Assembly: GCA_945867155.1 (NCBI GenBank)
Contig: CAMBHL010000002.1
Span: 1-64,000 of the forward strand
Direction of reading: 5' to 3'
DNA length: 64,000 nt
DNA from: an uncultured Eubacteriaceae bacterium
GTDB taxonomy: Bacteria > Bacillota > Clostridia > Eubacteriales > Eubacteriaceae
Shown here: piece by piece, positions 57,918 to 64,000 of the stretch
How positions within the stretch are numbered: the stretch's first letter is position 1
Layout: the number at the start of each line of letters is the position of its first letter
Position numbers and translations under genes: made by a program
The notes under the pieces: generated by a model
Database searches by the model: none
Told to the model about the DNA's origin: nothing
What the model saw: only the letters and a program-made list of their open reading frames with translations

Positions 57918-59054
57918 ATGCAGAAAACAGAATGGGCCCAAGACATTCCGAAGCTCGGCTTCGGCCTGATGCGCCTGCCCGGTACCCAGGGCGGCGGGAA
58001 AGTGGATCTGGATGCGGTCACGCAAATGGTCGACGCGTTCATGGCCGCGGGGCTGCGGTATTTCGATACCGCTTACGTCTACGACAAGGGCGGTTCGGAA
58101 GAGACCGTGAAGACGGTGCTGGTCGACCGCTACCCGAGAGAAAGCTTCATGCTGGCGTCGAAGCTGCACGCCACCATCGGCGTAAACAGCGCGGCAGAAG
58201 CAAAACGCGAGCTCGAGATCAGCCTTGAGCGCACCGGCGCAGGGTATTTCGATTGCTACCTGCTGCATTCGTTGATGCTCACCAATTATAAAAAATACGA
58301 CGAATACGGCCTCTGGGATTTCGTGAAGGAACAGAAGGCGGCGGGGAAAATCCGCCACATTGGCTTTTCTTTCCACGGCACGCCGGAACTGCTGGAAACT
58401 CTCTTGACCGAACATCCCGAAGCGGAATTCGTTCAGCTCCAGATCAACTACGCCGACTGGGACAATCCCGCGGTGGCGTCCAAGGCGTGCTACGACATCG
58501 CCCGGCGCCACAACAAGCCGATCATCGTCATGGAACCGGTGAAGGGGGGCTTCCTCGCCGACCCGCCGGCTCAGGTGAAGGCCCTGCTCACCGAAGCGAA
58601 CCCGGACGCGTCGCCGGCGTCCTGGGCGATCCGCTTCGCGGCCTCCCTGCCCGGGGTCGTCACGGTGCTGTCGGGGATGTCGGACACAGATCAGATGCGG
58701 GATAATTTGTCTTACATGGCCGATTTCAAGCCCTTAAGTGAAAAAGAACAGCAGGTGATCGCGAAAGCCCAGGCCGTCATTGCCGGCCTCGATTCCATCG
58801 CGTGCACCGGCTGCCGCTACTGCGTCGCCGGCTGTCCGAAGCAGATCCGGATTCCCGACATCTTCTCGGCGATGAACCGTCACCTGATGTACGGCCAGAC
58901 CGAAAATGCCCGGGGCTATTACGCCAAGGCCGTGGCGGGAAACGGCAAAGCCTCCGACTGCATCGCCTGTGGTCAGTGTGAAAAGGCCTGTCCTCAGCAT
59001 TTGCCCATTATCAACCTGCTTAAAGACTGTACGAAAGTGCTGGAAGTGAAATGA
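57918..59054 (+). CDS. Aldo/keto reductase with C-terminal 2x[4Fe-4S] ferredoxin domain
   Basis: The 378-residue protein has an AKR barrel (about 1-270) with YFDTAYVYDKG (catalytic Asp/Tyr), ASKLH, LLHSL and EPVKGG, then a Fe-S domain with CTGCRYCVAGCP and CIACGQCEKACP. These anaerobe enzymes probably pass electrons between ferredoxin and a carbonyl or sugar substrate. The ribosome site AGAAGGAGAA precedes ATG 57918. It overlaps the next gene by 4 bases, so the two are coupled. Confidence 0.9.
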   Translation: MQKTEWAQDIPKLGFGLMRLPGTQGGGKVDLDAVTQMVDAFMAAGLRYFDTAYVYDKGGSEETVKTVLVDRYPRESFMLASKLHATIGVNSAAEAKRELEISLERTGAGYFDCYLLHSLMLTNYKKYDEYGLWDFVKEQKAAGKIRHIGFSFHGTPELLETLLTEHPEAEFVQLQINYADWDNPAVASKACYDIARRHNKPIIVMEPVKGGFLADPPAQVKALLTEANPDASPASWAIRFAASLPGVVTVLSGMSDTDQMRDNLSYMADFKPLSEKEQQVIAKAQAVIAGLDSIACTGCRYCVAGCPKQIRIPDIFSAMNRHLMYGQTENARGYYAKAVAGNGKASDCIACGQCEKACPQHLPIINLLKDCTKVLEVK

Positions 59055-59440
59055 GCGCCTCGGTCATCGGCAACCCGTCTGAGGCGCTTAAAGCCCTGAT
59101 TTCGGGGCGTATGCGCTTTGGAGAGGCAGAAGGACGGCTTAGCCTGCAACCCAGCGAGAAGGCGGGGAAAGGGTGCCAAATCCGCATTCGGCTGCGGCTT
59201 GAGAACCCGTCTTACGACGCGACGGTGCTTTCGGATTTTACCCTTGTCTGTTACGACGAAGGGGGGCAGGCCCTGAGCGAGACGCCGCTCCTCGAGGACG
59301 CCACACCGCTGACGCTGCGGGCTTGGCAGCACAAAACTTTTGCCTTCGACGCAGTGGCAGCCGACGGCGCGCGGACGATCGCGGTCACCTGGCGCGATCA
59401 GCAGCAGAACCGCGGGCAGACGCCGGCAGTGGCAGTGTAA
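59051..59440 (+). CDS. Hypothetical protein coupled to the aldo/keto reductase
   Basis: The 129-residue soluble protein has no signal peptide or membrane segment. Its composition suggests beta strands (IRIRLRLENPSYDATVLSDFTLVCYDEGG, then HKTFAFDAVAADGARTIAVTW), like the immunoglobulin-like domains of intracellular or secreted proteins. No family is recognised. It overlaps the reductase by 4 bases and ends before a bidirectional terminator. Confidence 0.65.
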   Translation: MSASVIGNPSEALKALISGRMRFGEAEGRLSLQPSEKAGKGCQIRIRLRLENPSYDATVLSDFTLVCYDEGGQALSETPLLEDATPLTLRAWQHKTFAFDAVAADGARTIAVTWRDQQQNRGQTPAVAV

Positions 59441-59465
59441 CTTGGATATCATAGCATCATACGAA

Positions 59466-59502
59466 AAACGCCCCAGATCTGAGCGTCTGGGGCGTTTTTT
59501 AA
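59466..59502. terminator. Bidirectional terminator between convergent genes
   Basis: AACGCCCCAGA pairs with TCTGGGGCGTT, with an A-rich left and T-rich right side, between the hypothetical gene and nrdJ. Confidence 0.9.
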
Positions 59503-59518
59503 TTGATAAAGCGACATA

Positions 59519-62461
59519 TCAGGAGCATCCGGTGGTGGAGCCGCAGTCGAGGCAGACTTTGCAGGTGCCGTTTCGGACCATGCGGTCCGAGCCGCAGGAC
59601 GGGCACACTTCCCCGTAGAGGCGTTCGCCTTGTTCGGCGTCATCGTCTTCGGCATCATCTGCGTAGCTGAGATCCGCCATTTCCATCTGGGTCGGCTTGA
59701 ATTCCGAGCGCTTGTAGTGATGGTCCGGCTTCACCTGGCACCGGGAGTAGTCTCCGCATTCGATGTCGATGACTTTGGAGATCAGGTCGGAAATCGACGA
59801 CGCGCTCTTGATGTACGGGTGACGGAGCACCAGGCCCGAAGGTTCGTACTTCTGACCCCGGAGCATCGCCGAAATGTCTTCGGGGTCGATGCCATACTGG
59901 AGCATGTGGGAAATCGACTTGGACAGGGAGGCGAGGAGCCCCTTGACCACGGTGCCCTCCCGGTCGGTGGACACGAAGATTTCGCTGATCTTGTCGTTGT
60001 CGTAGAAGGACACTGTGATGTACAGTTCGATGTCGCCGATCTTGGCTGCGTGGGTGCGGCTGTTGCGGATGCCCTTGGGCTTTTTCCGTTCGAGCACTTT
60101 GTGGCCGTTTGCCGCGAGGTCGAGGAGTTCATCGTAGCGCAGTTCGTTCAGGGCGCGTTTGTGTTCCTTGTGGTCGCCAGCTGTCATGGGCTGGGACGCC
60201 TTGCACCCGTCCCGATAAGTGGCGATGGCCTTAACTCCGGAGCGGTAGGCCAGCAGGTGAATGGCCGCGATGTCTTCGACGGTGGCCGAGTGGGGCAGGT
60301 TGACGGTTTTGCTCACCGAGCCTGAAATCATCGGCGTGATGGCCGCGACCATGAGGACGTGGCCTTCGGGGCGGATGTCCCCGGCGCAGTCGAAGACCGG
60401 CAGATCTTCAGGTTTGAGATAGGGCGCCGATTTGAGATCCGTGTGAACGAAATGGCCGTCATCGTCCTTTTCCAAAATATAATCCATGATGGCCTGGACC
60501 TGATCGTCCGGATAGCCCAGATGGCGCAGGCCCGTTTCCAGCACCGGGTTGACGATTTCCATGGCACCGCCGCCGATGAGCTTCTTCAAGACGACATGGC
60601 TGTAAAAAGGTTCAATGGACGTGGCACCGCAGTCCATGGCGAAGGAAATCGTCCCCGTCGGGGCGATGACCGACACCTGGGCGTTGCGGTAGCCGTATTC
60701 CCGGCCGAGGGCTTCGGCTTCAAGCCAGGCGTTTTTGAGGGTGCCGGACCAGTCGGACAGCCCCAGTTCGGCGAGTTTGGCGTGATCGACGGTCATGGGC
60801 GCGACGTCCAGTTCTTCAAAGGCGTCGTCCCGGGCGCCGGCGACCCGGGCGTGGTTGCGGATGACCCGGCCCATGTAGGGCGCGTTGAGGCTGTAGCACG
60901 GGAAAGGCCCTTGCTTTTCCGCCATGAGGGCCGACGTCGCGTAGGACACCCCGGTCATGATGCCAGCGAGAGACGCGGCGACCGCCCGGGCTTCGTCAGA
61001 GTCGTAGGGCAGCCCCATGGACAGGAGCAGGGAGGCCAGGTTGGCCAGCCCCAGCCCCGTCGTGCGGAACTGATAGGTTTTGCGGGCCACTTCTTCGGTG
61101 GGAAACTGTCCCCAGTGGATCGACGCTTCGAGGACAAGTTGAGTCAGGGCGACGAGGTGGGTGAAGCCGGTGAGGTCGTAGCTGCCGTCTTCTCCCGCAA
61201 AACGGTAGACGTTAATCGACGCCAAATTGCAGGCGGTGTCGTCGAGAAAGGCGTATTCCGAACACGGGTTCGTCGCGTTGATGCGGTTGTGCTTTGCGCC
61301 GACCTGGCCGTCTTCGCCGGCGGGACAGGTGTGCCAGTCGTTGAAGAGGTTGTCAAACTGCAGCCCCGGGTCCGCGCAGGCCCAGGCCGCTTCGTTGATT
61401 TCCCGCCACAGTTTGCGGACGGGGACTTTCCGGTTGACCCGGTCATCCACCCGGCCGGTCAGTTCGATTTCAGCGTCGGGGTCGTCGTCCAGGTGCATGA
61501 CCTTTTCGACAAAATCCCGGTTTAGGCGCACCGAGTTGTTGGCGTTCTGGCCGGAGACCGTCTGGTAGGCTTCCCCGTCCATGCTCGTGTCGTAGCCCAT
61601 TTTGCCGAGGTCCCGGACCTTCTGTTCTTCGTGGGCCTTCCAGTTGATGAAGGATTCGATTTCCGGATGGTCGATGTCGACGATAACCATCTTGGCCGCG
61701 CGGCGGGTCGTGCCGCCGGATTTGATCGCACCGGCGTTGCGGTCGAGCCCCTGGAGGAAGCTCATCATGCCCGAGGATTTGCCCCCGGAGGACAGTCCTT
61801 CCCCTTCGCCCCGGAGCGGAGAGAAGTTGGATCCGACCCCGGAGCCGCCTTTAAACAGCTTGGTTTCCGAGACGTAGTGGTCGGAGATGGAGCCTTTGCC
61901 CAAAAGCTGATCTTTGATGGACAGGATGAAGCACGCCGAGGACTGGGTTCTCGTGTAGCGGTCTTTGGACTGCACGACCCTGCCCGCCTTTTCGTCGTAG
62001 TAGTACAGGCTGTCGGAGTCCGCATCGATGCCGTAGTTGCGGCGGATGCCGGTGTTGAACCACTGGGGGGAGTTCGGCGCCCACATCTGGCTCAGGAAGG
62101 CGAAGACCATTTCGTCGTAGAAGATCTGCCACTGTTCGTCGGTTGCGATGAGGCCTTCGTCCCGGAGGGCGTCAGCCCAGAAGCCGACCATGCGGTCAGC
62201 CACCTGGCGCATCGAGGATTCGTGGCCGCCTTCGGGCACCCCTTCTTTTCTGAAATACTTGCTCGCGATGATGTTGCAGGCGTTCTGGGAATAGCCCTTC
62301 GGGAATTCCAGATCGTGCATTTCAAAGGAAATTTTGCCGGTCCGGTAATCGGTCAGGGAGACGTCGACGCGCTGCCAGTCGAAGAGATCGTAGACCGTCT
62401 GGTCGCTGCCTTCGAGGGACTTCGTGAAGACGCGGGTGAATAATTGGGATAGATGTTTCAA
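59519..62461 (-). CDS. nrdJ: Adenosylcobalamin-dependent ribonucleotide reductase (class II)
   Basis: The 980-residue enzyme makes deoxyribonucleotides using B12. It has the NPCSEYAFLDDTACNLASINV active-site region, ATGTISFAMDCGATSIEP-like APTGTISFAMDC, SGSVSKTVNLPHSA and a C-terminal zinc-type CPSCGSDRMVRNGTCKVC end, as in NrdJ. It starts with TTG, with GGAGAAG 8 bases upstream. It adds a second strong B12 need to this genome besides the diol dehydratase. No nrdD or nrdAB is in the window. Confidence 0.95.
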   Translation of the reverse strand: MKHLSQLFTRVFTKSLEGSDQTVYDLFDWQRVDVSLTDYRTGKISFEMHDLEFPKGYSQNACNIIASKYFRKEGVPEGGHESSMRQVADRMVGFWADALRDEGLIATDEQWQIFYDEMVFAFLSQMWAPNSPQWFNTGIRRNYGIDADSDSLYYYDEKAGRVVQSKDRYTRTQSSACFILSIKDQLLGKGSISDHYVSETKLFKGGSGVGSNFSPLRGEGEGLSSGGKSSGMMSFLQGLDRNAGAIKSGGTTRRAAKMVIVDIDHPEIESFINWKAHEEQKVRDLGKMGYDTSMDGEAYQTVSGQNANNSVRLNRDFVEKVMHLDDDPDAEIELTGRVDDRVNRKVPVRKLWREINEAAWACADPGLQFDNLFNDWHTCPAGEDGQVGAKHNRINATNPCSEYAFLDDTACNLASINVYRFAGEDGSYDLTGFTHLVALTQLVLEASIHWGQFPTEEVARKTYQFRTTGLGLANLASLLLSMGLPYDSDEARAVAASLAGIMTGVSYATSALMAEKQGPFPCYSLNAPYMGRVIRNHARVAGARDDAFEELDVAPMTVDHAKLAELGLSDWSGTLKNAWLEAEALGREYGYRNAQVSVIAPTGTISFAMDCGATSIEPFYSHVVLKKLIGGGAMEIVNPVLETGLRHLGYPDDQVQAIMDYILEKDDDGHFVHTDLKSAPYLKPEDLPVFDCAGDIRPEGHVLMVAAITPMISGSVSKTVNLPHSATVEDIAAIHLLAYRSGVKAIATYRDGCKASQPMTAGDHKEHKRALNELRYDELLDLAANGHKVLERKKPKGIRNSRTHAAKIGDIELYITVSFYDNDKISEIFVSTDREGTVVKGLLASLSKSISHMLQYGIDPEDISAMLRGQKYEPSGLVLRHPYIKSASSISDLISKVIDIECGDYSRCQVKPDHHYKRSEFKPTQMEMADLSYADDAEDDDAEQGERLYGEVCPSCGSDRMVRNGTCKVCLDCGSTTGCS

Positions 62462-62485
62462 GAGAGCTTCTCCATTTCTTTTGGC

Positions 62486-63337
62486 TTAATTGGCAATGGG
62501 CTGATGAGGGGCGTAGGATTTCCAGGAAATCGGTTTAAAGGTGTAGCCCCGGGAGCGGTAGTTGTCGATGATGCGCTGAAGGGCCTGAACCGTCGTGCCC
62601 TTGTGAGGCGCGTCATGGCACAGGAGCACCACGTTGTTGTCATTACAGGCGGTGGCGTGGGCTACGAGATCGTCCACGTTGTCTTCGCTGTGGGCTGCGT
62701 CAGTGGAATCGGCGTTCCAGTCGTAATACTGGTAGCCCTTGGCGTTGAGATCCGAGGCGAGCTTGCCCATGATCCCCTGGGCGTAATTCTGGGAGACGGT
62801 GTTGGACGAGCCGCCGGGGAAGCGGACGTAGGCCGGGACAAAGCCGATTTCCGACTTCACCACCTGGGCGATCTGGTTCAGATCGTCAAAATACGCCTGT
62901 TCCGAACGGTAGATTTCGTATTTGTGAGAGGCGGTGTGCAGGCCGATGGTGTTGCCTTCGTTGTAGGCTTTGCGGATCAGATGCTGATACTGGGGATACA
63001 TGTTCGTGACGAAAAACGTCCCATGGATGTGATTTCGTTTGAGGATTTCCAGAATCGCTTCGGTGTTTTCCGAAGGGCCGTCGTCAAAGGTCAGGTAGAC
63101 GATTTTTTTGGACGACTCCTTGTCCGTTCCTGGCACGCTGCCGGGGGTCAGCTTGCCCCGGGGTTCGTCGACGAAATCGGTCTGGGTCAAAGTTCCGCCG
63201 GTCGCCTGGCAGAACGCGGCGTAACTGTCGGCGTCGGCCGCGCGGACAGGCCGGGCGGATATGAATGCGGCGCAAAAAATAAGCACCGCCGCCAATCCGA
63301 TGCTTATGTAAAATATTTTATCATTCCCTATGGACAT
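62486..63337 (-). CDS. Polysaccharide deacetylase (peptidoglycan/chitooligosaccharide, NodB domain)
   Basis: The product of about 283 residues has an N-terminal membrane segment or signal (YISIGLAAVLIFCAAFISA) and a NodB domain with TFDDGPSEN (catalytic Asp and metal Asp), HTASH (metal His pair), RFPGG (Arg/Pro motif) and the final LLCHDAP His. It removes N-acetyl groups from wall sugars outside the cell. ATG 63337 has AAAGAGGT upstream; the frame runs on to 63403 without a site. It stops 24 bases before nrdJ. Confidence 0.9.
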   Translation of the reverse strand: MSIGNDKIFYISIGLAAVLIFCAAFISARPVRAADADSYAAFCQATGGTLTQTDFVDEPRGKLTPGSVPGTDKESSKKIVYLTFDDGPSENTEAILEILKRNHIHGTFFVTNMYPQYQHLIRKAYNEGNTIGLHTASHKYEIYRSEQAYFDDLNQIAQVVKSEIGFVPAYVRFPGGSSNTVSQNYAQGIMGKLASDLNAKGYQYYDWNADSTDAAHSEDNVDDLVAHATACNDNNVVLLCHDAPHKGTTVQALQRIIDNYRSRGYTFKPISWKSYAPHQPIAN

Positions 63338-63431
63338 TTCAATAGGACCTCTTTGTGATGAATTTGTAAAATTTATTATATCACAGAAATTTTGCACGTC
63401 CACCTCTCTTTTATTTAATTCAATAATGACG

Positions 63432-63437
63432 TATAAT
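63432..63437 (+). promoter_or_regulatory. -10 element of the murI promoter
   Basis: A perfect TATAAT at 63432-63437, 40 bases before the start; a clear -35 box is not evident. Confidence 0.5.
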
Positions 63438-63476
63438 AGCAGAAGTTTAAAAGATTAAAAGACAGAGGAGGAGCTT

Positions 63477-64000
63477 ATGCGCCCGGCATTTAAAAATTAC
63501 ATCGGCGTCATGGATTCGGGGCTCGGCGGCATTTCCGTGCTTCAGGAAATGACCCGGGAGCTGCCTAACGAACGGTATGTGTTTTTCGGCGACTCGGCGC
63601 ATGCCCCCTACGGCGAAAAATCGGTGGAGACGGTTCAGCAGCTCACGTTGAGCATCGTGGAAAAAATGGCGGCCGAAGGGGTGAAGGCCATCGCCATCGC
63701 GTGCAACACGGCGACGAGCGCCGCAGCGGGGCTTTTGCGCAAAACCTTTGACATGCCGATCATCGGCATCGAGCCGGCGCTGAAGCCCGCAGCCACGTCG
63801 GCAGACAGCCACCGGGTCCTCGTCATGGCGACGCCGGTGACCCTGTCCCTCAAAAAATACCACGATTTATGGGAAAAATACGCCGGCTACGCCGACTGCG
63901 CCTCCCAGCCCTGCCCGGGGCTGGCCCGGCGCATCGAACAGGGGAATCTCGACGCGCCGGACGTTATCGAAATGCTGACCCGGTTTCTCGGGCCTTACCG
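63477..64000 (+). CDS. murI: Glutamate racemase (partial, runs off the window)
   Basis: The first 174 residues are visible. MurI makes D-glutamate for peptidoglycan. It has IGVMDSGLGGISVL (Asp and first loop), FFGDSAHAPYGEKS and the catalytic Cys in AIACNTATSAA. ATG 63477 is preceded by GAGGAGG. The C-terminal part with the second catalytic Cys lies beyond the window. Confidence 0.95.
   Translation, partial: MRPAFKNYIGVMDSGLGGISVLQEMTRELPNERYVFFGDSAHAPYGEKSVETVQQLTLSIVEKMAAEGVKAIAIACNTATSAAAGLLRKTFDMPIIGIEPALKPAATSADSHRVLVMATPVTLSLKKYHDLWEKYAGYADCASQPCPGLARRIEQGNLDAPDVIEMLTRFLGPY

Noticed and set aside
60359-61525. 388-residue plus-strand ORF
   Set aside because: Antisense shadow of nrdJ, with no recognisable domain.
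1-64000. tRNA, rRNA, insertion sequences, prophage or CRISPR arrays
   Set aside because: No cloverleaf-like sequence, transposase, integrase or regular spacer array was seen on reading; a covariance-model search would be needed to exclude small RNAs.

Overview
The window reads as a chromosome segment of a strictly anaerobic Gram-positive bacterium (Bacillota, Clostridia). The evidence is strong AGGAGG ribosome sites, sortase-assembled pili, a complete comG-type pseudopilin operon, an adenosylcobalamin-dependent ribonucleotide reductase, glycyl-radical chemistry and several ferredoxin-type proteins. The fairly high GC, sortase pili and pdu cluster would suit a Eubacteriaceae member such as a Pseudoramibacter or Eubacterium relative; that is inference, and no rRNA or tRNA is present to test it.

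Layout. 0-10.7 kb: housekeeping and salvage genes (Nudix, YaaA, FMN oxidoreductase, YjbR, hydrolase, two GNATs, MazG-like, CPBP protease, GTPase) mixed with several deletion scars in which the start of one gene runs into the end of another. 10.7-20.7 kb: a surface module on the minus strand (class C sortase, a base-type pilin with VKTGD, an LPSTGG backbone pilin, an LPKTGG tip adhesin and a BTAD regulator), then a nitrilase and a VNTGD surface protein. 20.7-26 kb: a DUF218 protein and a seven-gene comGA-comGG-like operon whose prepilin leaders overlap the preceding gene. 26-28 kb: glmS.

28-52.6 kb is the centre of interest, a 1,2-propanediol (or glycerol) microcompartment locus. It encodes two unrelated diol dehydratases: a glycyl-radical enzyme with its activase, and the B12-dependent PduCDE with its reactivase PduGH. 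It also encodes two CoA-acylating aldehyde dehydrogenases, a PocR-type sensor with an AraC-type response regulator, an S-adenosylmethionine synthetase, shell proteins (PduA, B, K, N, T), PduS and PduO for cobalamin care, EutJ, a flavoprotein-fold protein and a PduL homologue that has lost its metal-binding histidines. The glycyl-radical enzyme has an internal insertion of about 80 residues that looks like a linker, an encapsulation peptide and a second linker. The shell operon is followed at once by a ParA-type ATPase, a 144-residue Lys/Glu/Ala coiled-coil protein and a cupin. This trio is a candidate compartment-positioning (McdAB-like) system.

Proposed working of the locus: either dehydratase makes the aldehyde inside the shell; PduP (and perhaps the EP-less dehydrogenase outside) converts it to acyl-CoA; PduS and PduO keep cobalamin active; MetK supplies SAM for the glycyl-radical activase; the two-component system switches the locus on. 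No pduQ, pduJ, pduU, pduW or intact phosphotransacylase is visible here, so alcohol formation and ATP recovery must use genes elsewhere.

52.6-64 kb: a SHOCT-like small protein, a large mosaic surface adhesin, HAD phosphatase, nitroreductase, Fe-S aldo/keto reductase, class II ribonucleotide reductase, polysaccharide deacetylase and the first part of glutamate racemase.
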